Positions 1 to 8,947 of a DNA stretch of 64,000 nucleotides are shown here, in pieces. Under the pieces are notes generated by a model. The model was not told where the DNA came from. It made no database searches and saw nothing but the letters and a program-made list of their open reading frames with translations. The position numbers were made by a program, and so were the translations under genes. Position 1 is the stretch's first letter. Each line of letters starts with the position of its first letter. The stretch is from Lactiplantibacillus plantarum (lineage in GTDB: Bacteria > Bacillota > Bacilli > Lactobacillales > Lactobacillaceae), in the NCBI RefSeq assembly GCF_014131735.1, contig NZ_CP039121.1, positions 1,922,001 to 1,986,000 on the forward strand, given 5' to 3'.

Positions 1-66
1 ATAAAGCAACTTTAATCGTTTGATTTCTATTTGTCAAATGGTTAAGCTAGTATTGAGGTGAAAAAC

Positions 67-651
67 ATGCCCAAAAACACACTGGCTCAGTTTGCAAAGT
101 TAATGGCCGATCCCAAGGTGGCCGCTATCTTAAAGGCCACCAAATCTAAAACTGGTTTAACAACTAAGCAAATTTCGGCCCAAACTAAAATTCCCAACAA
201 TCAGTTGTACTACACCATCAACAAAATGCAGGATGCCGACTTATTAACCATCGTTAATCAAGTTCAGGTTAAAAATCTAACTGAAAACTTCTATTCCAGT
301 GCCCACCTCTCCCATGAGACGCCACAGGAATTGGCAGATCTTGATGGTCTCGATACTGATCTGACTGACATCTCCGGCACGTGGACTCAAGCCCATGTCC
401 AACAAGTTTTACAATGGATCATGCTATTGAACCACGACTTTACCGAAGCCTACCAGGAAGAGATGACCCGCAAGCAACCTGACAAGTCAGCCATTTTTTT
501 CAGTAACGCGATCCTAAACCTTTCAGCGGCAGGCGAGCACCAGTTGCGCTTAGATTTGATCAAATTGCTTGGCGATGCTGAAAAGAATGATCCTGATCCT
601 CAGTCAACGGACAAGCGTCAGGTTAAACTACTCATTGAAAAGTGGCAATAA
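67..651 (+). CDS. Winged-helix (ArsR-like) transcriptional regulator
   Basis: A 194-residue protein. Residues 1-75 look like a winged helix-turn-helix: a helix rich in Lys/Ala, then TKQISAQTKIPNNQLYYTINKM as a helix-turn-recognition helix, then a short wing with IVNQVQV. The remaining part is acidic and helical with no motif I recognise, possibly a dimerisation or ligand domain. ATG at 67 is preferred over the in-frame GTG at 58 because GAGGTG at 55-60 is a good SD six bases before it and would overlap the GTG. It stands alone and converges on apt. The target is unknown. The HTH reading is fairly safe, the ArsR label less so. Confidence 0.75.
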   Translation: MPKNTLAQFAKLMADPKVAAILKATKSKTGLTTKQISAQTKIPNNQLYYTINKMQDADLLTIVNQVQVKNLTENFYSSAHLSHETPQELADLDGLDTDLTDISGTWTQAHVQQVLQWIMLLNHDFTEAYQEEMTRKQPDKSAIFFSNAILNLSAAGEHQLRLDLIKLLGDAEKNDPDPQSTDKRQVKLLIEKWQ

Positions 652-740
652 TTAGAATATGCAATTGTTAGTCTTTTTGGCTTGGCTACCAAAGAATCAC
701 TGACTATCCAAGCTAACTAACGACCAAAACAAGGGTTAGC

Positions 741-784
741 AAAAAAGCTCCGAATGACTAATAAATCGTCATTCGGAGCTTTTA
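741..784. terminator. Bidirectional intrinsic terminator
   Basis: A perfect 12-bp stem (746-757 with 769-780, AGCTCCGAATGA) has an A-run on the left and a T-run on the right. It serves both the regulator (+) and apt (-), which converge here. Confidence 0.85.
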
Positions 785-793
785 ATATTGGCT

Positions 794-1312
794 TTAAAAT
801 TGCATCAAGCTCAACATATCATAATCTTTAATCTTATCGCGGCCGTGCAACTCTTTGAGTTCGACCAAGAAAGCCGTCCCAACCACGTTACCGCCTAATT
901 CTTCAACCATTTGAATCGTTGCTGAGATGGTCCCACCAGTTGCTAATAAATCATCAGTAACTAGCACATTTTGTCCCGGCTTAATTGCATCTTTATGCAA
1001 ATAAAGTGCAGACTGCCCGTATTCCAAATCATAAGTCGCTTTGACCGTTTCGCGTGGTAACTTACCCTTCTTACGAGCAGGTGCAAAACCAACGCCTAAT
1101 TCATAGGCCACTGGACAACCCACGATAAAGCCGCGTGCTTCAGGCCCGACAATCATATCAACATGTTTATCACGCGCAAATTGCACGATCTGATCAGTCG
1201 CTTCACGGTAAGCTTCCCCGTCAGCCATCAGTGGTGAAATATCGCGAAAAATGATTCCAGGTTCGGGATAGTCCGGAATACTAGCCACATACTTTTTTAA
1301 ATCTAATGCCAT
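794..1312 (-). CDS. apt: Adenine phosphoribosyltransferase
   Basis: Converts adenine and PRPP to AMP and pyrophosphate (purine salvage, cytoplasm). At 172 residues it has the usual length of the family. The PRPP-binding loop [13 protein letters not shown] lies around residues 116-129, and the N-terminal [14 protein letters not shown] and GPEARGF segments are typical of Apt. It lies 18 bp downstream of recJ in the same direction, an arrangement also known in bacilli and lactobacilli, so it is probably co-transcribed with recJ. AAGGAG lies upstream of the ATG, with rather long spacing. Confidence 0.97.
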   Translation of the reverse strand: MALDLKKYVASIPDYPEPGIIFRDISPLMADGEAYREATDQIVQFARDKHVDMIVGPEARGFIVGCPVAYELGVGFAPARKKGKLPRETVKATYDLEYGQSALYLHKDAIKPGQNVLVTDDLLATGGTISATIQMVEELGGNVVGTAFLVELKELHGRDKIKDYDMLSLMQF

Positions 1313-1330
1313 TTGTTCTTAACAGCTCCT

Positions 1331-3664
1331 TCAATTCTTAACCGCAGCCTGGTTCTTCACCCATACTTGGAGCGCTGCAGATTTACTATATAAAAGCGTT
1401 TCTTCAGCAACGATTTGTTGTTCGCGCAGCTGATAACTAGGGGCGTGATGTAAATCCGCTTTTGCCGGATTCGAAACGCCATTCATGACACCATCATTTA
1501 TTTTAACAAATCCGACCTCAAAAAACACCTGAATCATGAAAATAAGCAAATTTCGTTCAATATGCAGATGCTTGGCCACTAATGTTAATTGATGATGAAT
1601 ATCAACATCATGGTGCGCTGCGGTAAACTGGAAAAGTTTCGCAAACTGCGCGCGATTTGGCATTCCCGTTAAATAAACCGATTCTTGCCGATATAAGTAG
1701 AGCGTCAGCTGATCGAGCGCAATTGTGCTGAGTACCTGGGTCATATCCGCCAGCGTGTCAGGACAATCGACAATGAAGACCGCTTGATTAGCCGTCACGG
1801 CAGTCAGATCCGTTTTCGTATCCCCCACCCATACGGCTTGCGTTTGGGAACCTAAATACTGTTCAACTTTTTTCAACAGACGCTGGTGGAAAAAGAGGTA
1901 AACCCCCGGTGCTTGAAACAAATGGGCCGAAAGATGTTGCGTCCGGGCGTCGATCACCTGGGTCCCCGTCACTGCAATATCCTTAACCATGATTTGGGGC
2001 TTTGTCTGACCGTTCCAAGTATTTTCACTCAACTCACCCACTAACGTCACATCGGTGGGACTCGCCTGAATAGCCGGCAAGGCAGTACCCATCGAAAAAC
2101 CGATAGCATCAATCGTATTGGTGCCATCACCCAGTTGTAATTTCAAGTGTTGCTGATCACTACCAATCGCGCGTGCTTGCGGAACAGTCGTTGGAACTAA
2201 TTCAAACAACGGTGCCGGGTTATCCGTTCCAAAGGGGGCCAACGCTTGAATATCTGCCAGAGTTGCCAAGGTTGCCTCAGCTAATGGTAACGTGCCGTCA
2301 ATTGGTAAACTGACTTGCGCATTGTCTGCTAATTGCTGACCCGCCGCCGCTTCCATCGCCTCTTTAAGCGTTGCTAACTGGTCGGCCATGACAGTTAGTC
2401 CAACCGCCATATGATGACCGCCAAAAGCCACCAATGACTCCCGAACTGGGTCGATCGCGGCAAATAAATTATACGCTTCGACGCTCCGACCACTACCTTT
2501 GAGCCGGCCATCATCATCCTCATTTAACACTAGGGTTGGTTTGCCAGACGTTTCGACCACGTGGCTCGCGACGATTCCCAAAACACCCTCGTGCCAACCA
2601 TGCCCGGTAATAACTAAGGTTTGGCGGGCCTCATTTTCCGGCGTCTGTGCTTGCTCGATTGCACTGGCACTGATTGTCTTGACCAAGCCTTGGCGTTTTT
2701 CATTCAATTGATTGACCTGCTTGGCCAGCGCGGTCGCCCGCTCATCGTCCAAAGTTGTCAATAATTCTACACCGCTCTGCGCCGACTGCAGACGGCCAAG
2801 TGCGTTTAGCCGAGGGGCAATACCAAACCCGATATTGGTCTCGGTCAATTTATCGGGAATCAATCCGGCTTCTTGAATCAGTGCGGCCAAGCCTGGGCGG
2901 GTCGTCTGCTGTAAGACCTTCAGGCCGAGCGTTACCAAAGTCCGATTTTCACCAGTTAAGCTGACCAAATCAGCAACCGTTCCAATAGCAGCCAGATCTA
3001 ACAGTTCCTCGGGTACTTCCTCAAGCAGCGCCGTTGCTACTTTAAACGCCACACCGGCACCAGAAAGACCACCAAATGGATAACTGCCCTCTGGATGTCG
3101 TGGATGGACAATGGCGTAAGCGTGCGGCAATTCAGTCGGTAACTCATGATGATCGGTCACCACGACATCGATGCCCTGTTCCTGCACTTGATTGATGACC
3201 GCATTTCCCGCGACACCGTTGTCCACCGTCACAAACAGCTTCGTTCCAGCCGCAATCAGCCGGTCAAAAGCGGCCTGATTAGGACCATAACCATCCTTGA
3301 AACGATCTGGAATATAGTAATTCACGTTAGCGCCAATTTGGTCCAACGTTTCATACATAATTGACGTACTTGTTAAACCATCTGCATCATAATCACCGTA
3401 AATGGTAATTTGATCCCCGGCAATAATCGCCTCTTGAATGCGGTCAACGGCTTTTTCCATATCGTGCATGTTCGTTGGGTCCAACAATGGTTGTTGATCC
3501 GCGTGCAGGAATGGGGCGGCTTCTTCCGCCGTATTAATGCCCCGCATTATTAATAACCGGGCAACTAAAGGGGTCACGCTGGCCGCCTCAGCTAACTTAT
3601 CAACATCGGCTTCATCAACGGCCGTTGTTAAACGTGGCACCCACTTTTTCTTTGCCGCTAACAT
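1331..3664 (-). CDS. recJ: Single-stranded-DNA exonuclease RecJ
   Basis: A 5'-3' ssDNA exonuclease of recombination and repair. The DHH phosphoesterase motifs are visible in order: YGDYDADG (residues about 87-94), TVDNG (about 144), VTDHHE (about 168), HPRHP, and then the DHHA1 part with GSGRS and FGGHHMAVG (about 390-425). An OB-like region and a C-terminal domain follow; at 777 residues it is close to the long Firmicute form. The start ATG has AAGGAAGG seven to eight bases upstream. The gene is followed by apt and preceded by a small membrane protein gene 21 bp away, suggesting one operon from rnz to apt. Confidence 0.95.
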   Translation of the reverse strand: MLAAKKKWVPRLTTAVDEADVDKLAEAASVTPLVARLLIMRGINTAEEAAPFLHADQQPLLDPTNMHDMEKAVDRIQEAIIAGDQITIYGDYDADGLTSTSIMYETLDQIGANVNYYIPDRFKDGYGPNQAAFDRLIAAGTKLFVTVDNGVAGNAVINQVQEQGIDVVVTDHHELPTELPHAYAIVHPRHPEGSYPFGGLSGAGVAFKVATALLEEVPEELLDLAAIGTVADLVSLTGENRTLVTLGLKVLQQTTRPGLAALIQEAGLIPDKLTETNIGFGIAPRLNALGRLQSAQSGVELLTTLDDERATALAKQVNQLNEKRQGLVKTISASAIEQAQTPENEARQTLVITGHGWHEGVLGIVASHVVETSGKPTLVLNEDDDGRLKGSGRSVEAYNLFAAIDPVRESLVAFGGHHMAVGLTVMADQLATLKEAMEAAAGQQLADNAQVSLPIDGTLPLAEATLATLADIQALAPFGTDNPAPLFELVPTTVPQARAIGSDQQHLKLQLGDGTNTIDAIGFSMGTALPAIQASPTDVTLVGELSENTWNGQTKPQIMVKDIAVTGTQVIDARTQHLSAHLFQAPGVYLFFHQRLLKKVEQYLGSQTQAVWVGDTKTDLTAVTANQAVFIVDCPDTLADMTQVLSTIALDQLTLYLYRQESVYLTGMPNRAQFAKLFQFTAAHHDVDIHHQLTLVAKHLHIERNLLIFMIQVFFEVGFVKINDGVMNGVSNPAKADLHHAPSYQLREQQIVAEETLLYSKSAALQVWVKNQAAVKN

Positions 3665-3685
3665 GGCATCCTTCCTTTCAACAAC

Positions 3686-4036
3686 TTACTTATCCGCTGG
3701 CGTGGTTGGTTGTTCTGCCACCGCTCGTTTTTGTTTACCTTTATTATTCAAACGCAACGTTAATTGCTTATTTTCGGCAGTCAACTTATCAATCTTAGCC
3801 TGGGCCGCTGCTAAAGCTTCACTATGGGCTGTCCGTTCCTTAGATTCATTGACCGTCGCCATCAGTACTGCGGTAATGACACCTAAGATCAACGTCACCA
3901 CAATGACCAAAATCAGTGGCCAATGAACTGCTGTAATTCCAAAATTGATTCGAACTGGTTCTACGTTTAAAATTGCAAAAATAATCACTACTAGTGCAAT
4001 GACTAGTGCACTCACTAACCGCCATTGATTCTTCAT
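3686..4036 (-). CDS. LapA/DUF1049-like small membrane protein
   Basis: A 116-residue protein with two hydrophobic segments (about 6-23 and 39-60) joined by a short loop containing NVEPVRINFG, followed by a charged, heptad-like tail (about 65-100) likely to form a coiled coil. This is the LapA (lipopolysaccharide assembly protein A-domain, DUF1049) architecture; its role in Gram-positives is unknown. ATG at 4036 is chosen because AGGGG lies nine bases upstream; the in-frame ATG at 4045 would touch that SD. It sits between the SDR gene (stop at 4049) and recJ. Confidence 0.8.
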   Translation of the reverse strand: MKNQWRLVSALVIALVVIIFAILNVEPVRINFGITAVHWPLILVIVVTLILGVITAVLMATVNESKERTAHSEALAAAQAKIDKLTAENKQLTLRLNNKGKQKRAVAEQPTTPADK

Positions 4037-4048
4037 TAAATTCATCCC

Positions 4049-4840
4049 CTATTTAAAATTAAAAACCGTCCCCGTCAGCCAATCCCCGAGCTTGGGTGCC
4101 AGCTGATAACCTAAATTAGCTGCAGACATCACCCAAGGCCGATTCAGTTCGCGCCGTTGATGCCCGAGTTTGCTTACAATCAATTCAGCAAACTTAACGG
4201 GGTTCAATGCCAGCTGGTCGACCCGGTCTAAATAGTGCCCCGTGGGATCCGCAATTTTGAAAAAGTCCGTTTTAATGGGACCCGGATTGACCGTCAATAC
4301 GTTGACATGAGCATCCTTGAGTTCTAAGCGCAACGCATTATCATAAGCAATAATGGCCGCCTTACTAGCCGCATAAACGGCTGATTTAGGTGTTGCGATT
4401 TTGCCAGCCATCGAGGCGATGTTGACAATTTCACCTGCATGTTGCTTGACCATCCGTTGCGCAGCCAGTTGGCTAACATACATGGTTCCCAATGTATTGA
4501 CGCGCAACATTTTCGCCATCACCGGCGCATCCATGGTGATCACCGTGGTCATATCGCCAAAACCGGCAGCGTTAATGACCACATCCAATTGACCAAATAG
4601 CTCATCGATGGTCGTAAAGACGTGATCAACGTCCGCCACGTGACCCACGTCACAAGTAATCGCCACGGCCTGCCCTTTTGATAACAGACGACATTGATCA
4701 GCAACCTGTGTTAGCCGTTCTCGCCGCCGGGCTGCTAAGACGACATTGGCTCCCTGACTCGCCACGGCTAGGGCTAGTTGCTCGCCTAGTCCACTAGACG
4801 CGCCAGTAACCAAAACAGTTTTACCCACTAAGTTCGTCAT
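4049..4840 (-). CDS. Short-chain dehydrogenase/reductase, YqjQ-like
   Basis: A 263-residue classical SDR. The NAD(P)-binding TGASSGLG is at about residues 12-19, NAAG at about 89, catalytic Ser in IASMAGK, YAASK with the catalytic Tyr/Lys at about 156-160, and PGPIKTDFF after it. AARRRER after the second beta strand suggests an NADPH preference. The substrate is unknown. The order rnz-SDR resembles yqjK-yqjQ of Bacillus subtilis (from memory). It lies 9 bp after rnz and is probably translated from the same message. Confidence 0.9.
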   Translation of the reverse strand: MTNLVGKTVLVTGASSGLGEQLALAVASQGANVVLAARRRERLTQVADQCRLLSKGQAVAITCDVGHVADVDHVFTTIDELFGQLDVVINAAGFGDMTTVITMDAPVMAKMLRVNTLGTMYVSQLAAQRMVKQHAGEIVNIASMAGKIATPKSAVYAASKAAIIAYDNALRLELKDAHVNVLTVNPGPIKTDFFKIADPTGHYLDRVDQLALNPVKFAELIVSKLGHQRRELNRPWVMSAANLGYQLAPKLGDWLTGTVFNFK

Positions 4841-4849
4841 TTACTTGAC

Positions 4850-5785
4850 CTAACCTTTCTCAGGTAATGGAATATCAATTACATCAAAGTCGCGAACGAC
4901 TTTCGAGTGACTAAAGACTTTCTGTGCTTGTTTTTGTAGTTCCTTACTCAACTTACCCGTGTACCGAGCCGAGATATGGGTCAACAATAGCTGCTTAACA
5001 CCGGCCTGTTGGGCCACCTGGGCTGCTTGGGTACTCGTTGAATGGTAATAGTTATGTGCCAACTTACCTTCATCTTTTCCGAACGTGCTCTCATGAACTA
5101 AAGCATCCGCATCCTGTGCCAAGCTGACCGCGTGCGGTGTCCGCCGAGTATCACCGAGAATCGTCACCGTCCGCCCTTTTTGTGGCGCAGCGATGTAATC
5201 TTGACCATTAATTGTCCGACCATCAGGCAACGTCACCGTTTTGCCGGCTTTTAATTGACCATAGACGGGACCACTCGGAATGTTCAGGGCTTTGAGTCGA
5301 TCGGCTTGTAATTCACCCGGGTGGTCCGCTTCTTCTACCCGGTAACCAAAACAAGCGATCCGATGATCCAGAGGTTCGCAGCTTACTTTGAACGTCGCAT
5401 CTTCAAAAACCGTCTCAGCCTTCGTGATTTCATGAAACTTCAATGGATATGACAAATGGGTGCCAGAGACCCGCAACGCCGTTTGAACGAAGTCGCGGAC
5501 ACCGACTGGCCCATAAATGGTGAGTGGTTCGTCCCCGCCTTGAAAAGAACGCGAGCTCAATAACCCCGGTAAGCCAAAGATATGATCGCCATGCAGATGG
5601 GTAATAAATATTTTTGCAATTTTGCGTGGTTTTAACGTCGTGCGTAAAATCTGGTGTTGCGTCCCTTCGCCGACATCGAACAACCAGACTTCATTTCGCT
5701 CATCTAATAGTCGTAATGCTGTGCTAGTGACATTTCGAAATTTGCCCGGTGAGCCGGCACCGGTACCTAAAAATTCTAATTGCAT
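4850..5785 (-). CDS. rnz: Ribonuclease Z
   Basis: tRNA 3'-processing endonuclease of the metallo-beta-lactamase fold. The zinc motif [15 protein letters not shown] lies around residues 61-75. [20 protein letters not shown] and the late THISARY histidine complete the RNase Z pattern. At 311 residues it is the short bacterial form. It starts the operon rnz-SDR-lapA-recJ-apt. AGGACG lies upstream of the ATG. The long intergenic region upstream separates it from a divergent gene. Confidence 0.96.
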   Translation of the reverse strand: MQLEFLGTGAGSPGKFRNVTSTALRLLDERNEVWLFDVGEGTQHQILRTTLKPRKIAKIFITHLHGDHIFGLPGLLSSRSFQGGDEPLTIYGPVGVRDFVQTALRVSGTHLSYPLKFHEITKAETVFEDATFKVSCEPLDHRIACFGYRVEEADHPGELQADRLKALNIPSGPVYGQLKAGKTVTLPDGRTINGQDYIAAPQKGRTVTILGDTRRTPHAVSLAQDADALVHESTFGKDEGKLAHNYYHSTSTQAAQVAQQAGVKQLLLTHISARYTGKLSKELQKQAQKVFSHSKVVRDFDVIDIPLPEKG

Positions 5786-6217
5786 ATTTTTGTTCGTCCT
5801 ATCTATACAGTCTGCTAACTATTTTACCGAATCTAGCGGCAATACACAATTGTTAGCACTGCAAAGTCATGGCCGGTCAACACCGTGCGCTCACCGACCG
5901 CAATTCTACAAAGCAAGCGACGTTGGGCGACTCCTCACAATTAACAGGAAGAACACGAACAACGCTGCTCATTTTATTTTAACATGTCAGGCTAAAATTA
6001 TCGCACTTGGTTTCAAGATTCCACGCGCCAAGACTGCCTGCCACCGGTGTTATCTATAATCAAAAAATGCACTTTTCCGGGCAAACTGACTATGACGGGT
6101 TGTGACCGTTTTCATTCAACCCGTCATCGCCGGCAAATGAATCCTCAGTCCATCTTGCTTAACCCAATTGATTATCGTATACTTGCTTACAAATCGTCTG
6201 AACAAGAGGTAACCGTT
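5786..6217. other. 432-bp divergent intergenic region
   Basis: No convincing gene. It must hold the rnz promoter (minus strand), which I cannot place confidently, and it holds the promoter of the 94-residue orphan. A perfect 10-bp inverted repeat (TGACGGGTTG at 6093-6102, its complement at 6117-6126) lies about 30 bases upstream of the plus-strand -35 and has no T-run, so it could be an operator rather than a terminator. Confidence 0.5.
6155..6183 (+). promoter_or_regulatory. Sigma-A-like promoter of the 94-residue orphan
   Basis: TTGCTT at 6155-6160 and TATACT at 6178-6183 with a 17-bp spacer. The start would fall near 6190, just ahead of the SD AAGAGG (6205-6210). Confidence 0.6.
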
Positions 6218-6502
6218 ATGCGACTCATCGACTTTAACTTATCAACCGCTGATCTACAGCAAACTTTACCACTGTATTGGGAACTAACGACTAATCAAAT
6301 CTGGCCAATCCAAAGTGTTACGCTCGTCGATCACCAGCTGGTTTTAGTAGCTTCAAAAAGCGCGCTCCCGCTGACACTCGACCAGTTCAATGCGCGGACG
6401 CGCCAAATCGATGGTCAAACGCAGCTCTGTATTCAAACCCCACCGCGTCCGCGCCGATTATTTGGCTATCGCTTAAGCCAGCAGCGCTTACTGTTTGGCT
6501 GA
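6218..6502 (+). CDS. Hypothetical 94-residue protein
   Basis: A soluble-looking protein with no motif I recognise. The N-terminal half has alternating hydrophobic residues (IQSVTLVDHQLVLVAS) suggestive of beta strands, and the C-terminus is basic and proline-rich (TPPRPRRLFGYRLSQQRLLFG). ATG 6218 is chosen over upstream in-frame codons because AAGAGG precedes it by seven bases and a promoter lies at 6155-6183. It is a single-gene unit with its own terminator. Likely lactobacillus-specific (inference). Confidence 0.65.
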   Translation: MRLIDFNLSTADLQQTLPLYWELTTNQIWPIQSVTLVDHQLVLVASKSALPLTLDQFNARTRQIDGQTQLCIQTPPRPRRLFGYRLSQQRLLFG

Positions 6503-6524
6503 GCATCTAATCGCACGTCAACTC

Positions 6525-6566
6525 AAAAACAGCGTCGTTAGTTAAAATTCTAACGGCGCTGTTTTT
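6525..6566. terminator. Bidirectional terminator between the orphan and obgE
   Basis: A 17-bp stem with one mismatch (AAAAACAGCG.CGTTAG with its complement), an A-run on the left and a T-run on the right, between converging genes. Confidence 0.85.
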
Positions 6567-6648
6567 GGATTGTTCATTATTTTATCACTAGTCTACCTAC
6601 CAGACTGTCGTAACGACAATCATCAACTAATTATGTCGTCACAAAAGT

Positions 6649-7944
6649 TTAGTCCATAAACTGGAAGGAGTAGTCCAAGATTTGAATCGTATCATCATTC
6701 TTGGCACCAGCTGCACGTAAGGCATCATCAACACCCATCCCACGTAATTGCCGAGCAAAGCGCATTAAACTTTCTTCATGATCTAAATTGGTCATCTTAA
6801 AGAGCCGTTCTAACTTATCACCAGACAAGACGAACAAGCCCGGTTCTGGATTATCAATGCTAAAGTCCGCATCCGCTTCAGTCGTGTAATCACGGTGCTT
6901 CAAGTCGTCAACACCCTTGATTGGGAATTGTGGCGTCGTATCCAACAAATCAGCCGTCTTGGCTAACAAGGCTTTTAGTCCCTGTTGTGTAATCGACGAT
7001 ACCGGATAGACGGCTGGCGTGTTTGGCAACGTATCATCCGTCGCTAACTTCGCCTTAAAGTCTTCCAGATTAGCTTCGGCATCCGGCATATCCATCTTAG
7101 TCGCCACCACGATTTGGGGCCGCTTCAAGAGATCAGGGTCATAACTCGTCAGCTCGTGATTAATTTTGTGATAATCCTCAAACGGATCGTTTTCTTCTAC
7201 ACCACTCATATCAATCAGATGTAAAATAACGCGCGTCCGTTCAATATGCCGCAAGAATTGAATCCCTAAGCCGACTCCGTTAGCTGCACCTTCGATCAAA
7301 CCAGGTAGATCAGCCATAACAAAGTCACGACCGTCATCCAAACGAACCATCCCGAGATTAGGCACTAAAGTTGTAAAATGATAGGCCGCAATCTTGGGCT
7401 TAGCACTCGTGACCACTGAAAGCAGTGTCGACTTGCCGACTGAAGGAAAACCAACCAGACCAACATCGGCCAAGACTTTCAATTCCATTCGAATCGTCAA
7501 TTCATCGCCGGGCTCACCATTTTCAGCAATTTCAGGAGCAGGGTTCTTAGCGCTAGCAAAATGAATATTTCCCCGACCGCCCCGGCCACCCTTGGCAACC
7601 ACTAACCGCTGATCTTTATTGACGATATCGCCAATTAACTCACCAGTTTCAGCATCCGTCACCGTTGTCCCAAGCGGTACTTTAATAATTGTGTCCTTCG
7701 CGGAACGACCTGTCATCTGCTTAATCATTCCATTGCCACCAGCTGCGGCTTTGAACTTCCGCGTATAACGAAAATCCATCAGTGTCCGTAATCCTTCGTC
7801 AGCCTGCAATACGACGCTTCCGCCGCGACCACCATCACCGCCAGCGGGACCACCATTGGGAACAAACTTTTCACGGCGGAAAGCAACCATGCCGTTACCA
7901 CCGTTACCGGCCTTTACATCTACTTTTACTTGATCAACAAACAT
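6649..7944 (-). CDS. obgE: GTPase ObgE/CgtA
   Basis: Ribosome-assembly and stress-linked GTPase. The glycine-rich Obg fold ([23 protein letters not shown]) spans residues 1-158. The G domain follows, with G1 GFPSVGKST (about 165-173), switch I FTTLVPN, G3 [10 protein letters not shown]4 TKMD and a later SS motif. The C-terminal OCT domain covers about 350-431. Starting at MFVDQVKVD gives 431 residues, the normal length. That ATG has GGGAG nearby and lies about 60 bases after a strong promoter at 8015-8043, whereas the longer frame starting at 8052 would begin upstream of the promoter. Confidence 0.97.
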   Translation of the reverse strand: MFVDQVKVDVKAGNGGNGMVAFRREKFVPNGGPAGGDGGRGGSVVLQADEGLRTLMDFRYTRKFKAAAGGNGMIKQMTGRSAKDTIIKVPLGTTVTDAETGELIGDIVNKDQRLVVAKGGRGGRGNIHFASAKNPAPEIAENGEPGDELTIRMELKVLADVGLVGFPSVGKSTLLSVVTSAKPKIAAYHFTTLVPNLGMVRLDDGRDFVMADLPGLIEGAANGVGLGIQFLRHIERTRVILHLIDMSGVEENDPFEDYHKINHELTSYDPDLLKRPQIVVATKMDMPDAEANLEDFKAKLATDDTLPNTPAVYPVSSITQQGLKALLAKTADLLDTTPQFPIKGVDDLKHRDYTTEADADFSIDNPEPGLFVLSGDKLERLFKMTNLDHEESLMRFARQLRGMGVDDALRAAGAKNDDTIQILDYSFQFMD

Positions 7945-8014
7945 GTTCTTTTCTCCCGTTTCTTCTATATTATTATCTACGAAATCCGATCGTGCGAAAT
8001 TAGATACCTGACCT

Positions 8015-8043
8015 AGTATACAAATCTTCGGCCACTTCGTCAA
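8015..8043 (-). promoter_or_regulatory. obgE promoter
   Basis: Read on the minus strand: TTGACG (8038-8043), 17-bp spacer, TATACT (8015-8020). It rules out a start for obgE upstream of about 8010. Confidence 0.75.
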
Positions 8044-8115
8044 AAGTTCCACGCCTAATTAGACAGATCATCTTTATTTGGATGCTAATGACGATTTGAT
8101 GACAGATTTTGGATT

Positions 8116-8154
8116 ATTTTGACGGTTTTTGAAGGTTTTTGTTGCATTTTGACG
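8116..8154 (+). repeat. Direct repeats at the fru promoter, candidate FruR operator
   Basis: ATTTTGACG occurs at 8116-8124 and again at 8146-8154, 30 bp apart (about three helical turns); the second copy overlaps the -35 element. A related TTTTTGAAG lies between them. DeoR-family repressors commonly bind repeated short sites at their own promoters, so these are candidate operators (inference). Confidence 0.45.
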
Positions 8155-8170
8155 TTTAAACAGGTATATT
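8142..8170 (+). promoter_or_regulatory. fruRKA promoter
   Basis: TTGCAT (8142-8147), 17-bp spacer, TATATT (8165-8170). The transcript would start around 8177, so the in-frame ATG at 8174 would not be in the message; this supports the GTG at 8192. Confidence 0.7.
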
Positions 8171-8191
8171 ATTATGCGGAGGGATTTGAAA

Positions 8192-8947
8192 GTGCTTACA
8201 GAAGAACGTCAACAGTACATTTTAAATACGATCCGTTTCAAGGGCATTATTAAAATCAAGGACATCTGTTCTGAAACTCGTTGTTCCGAGTCCACGGCGC
8301 GCCGTGACCTCCAACAGCTAGAAGAACAGGGCGAGTTACTCCGCGTGCACGGTGGTGCGAAGTATATGAACTCACTCCAAGAGGAACCCGCGATGAATGA
8401 TAAGGTTTCCCGTAACGTTAACGCCAAGGACCATATCGCGCAGCAAGCCGTTGCGAACATTCAAGTTGATGACGTCATTTATTTGGATGCTGGGACTTCA
8501 ACCCTAGCCATGATTCACCATTTAAATCCGAGCTACAACTTACGTGTCGTGACTAATGGTGTTGTCCATGCTTCCGCTTTGGCAGACATGGGCATCCAAA
8601 CCTACCTGCTTGGTGGCAATTTGAAAGGCACCACCAAAGCCGTGATTGGTCCCGAAGCCGTTAAATCGTTAGAGGAATACCGATTCAACAAAGTTTTCCT
8701 TGGTATCAACGGTGTCCACCCAAAATTCGGGCTCACAACGCCCGACCCCGATGAAGCGGTCGTCAAAAAAACCGCAATTCTACAAAGTGAAGAAAGCTTT
8801 ATCTTAGCTGACAACACTAAGTTCGACCACGTTTCGTTTGCGCGCGTCGGTGATTTATCCAGTGCAACCATCATCACTGACCAACTCACGCCAAGCGTTG
8901 CCGAACAGTATCAACCATTAACTACGATTCAGGAGGTTCAATCATGA
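8192..8947 (+). CDS. fruR: DeoR-family fructose operon repressor
   Basis: A 251-residue DeoR-type regulator. The N-terminal HTH (about 15-60: IKIKDICSETRCSESTARRDLQQLEEQGEL) is followed by RVHGGA and a sugar-phosphate-sensing domain of the isomerase fold (YLDAGTSTLAM, VTNGV, GGNLKGTTKAVIGP, FLGINGV, ADNTKF). GTG 8192 is the chosen start: GGAGGG at 8178-8183 is correctly spaced, and the promoter lies at 8142-8170. Its position before fruK and fruA, with a 4-bp overlap (ATGA) into fruK, indicates control of fructose uptake, probably relieved by fructose-1-phosphate (established for relatives, inferred here). Confidence 0.92.
   Translation: MLTEERQQYILNTIRFKGIIKIKDICSETRCSESTARRDLQQLEEQGELLRVHGGAKYMNSLQEEPAMNDKVSRNVNAKDHIAQQAVANIQVDDVIYLDAGTSTLAMIHHLNPSYNLRVVTNGVVHASALADMGIQTYLLGGNLKGTTKAVIGPEAVKSLEEYRFNKVFLGINGVHPKFGLTTPDPDEAVVKKTAILQSEESFILADNTKFDHVSFARVGDLSSATIITDQLTPSVAEQYQPLTTIQEVQS

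Noticed and set aside
3537..3926. A 129-residue plus-strand open frame over recJ and the LapA-like gene
   Set aside because: It lies opposite two well-supported genes, has no SD or promoter and shows no recognisable domain.
5622..6217. Open frames of 145 and 151 residues on the plus strand upstream of the 94-residue orphan
   Set aside because: They start without SD, one lies over rnz, and their sequence is not protein-like; the second becomes a real gene only from 6218.
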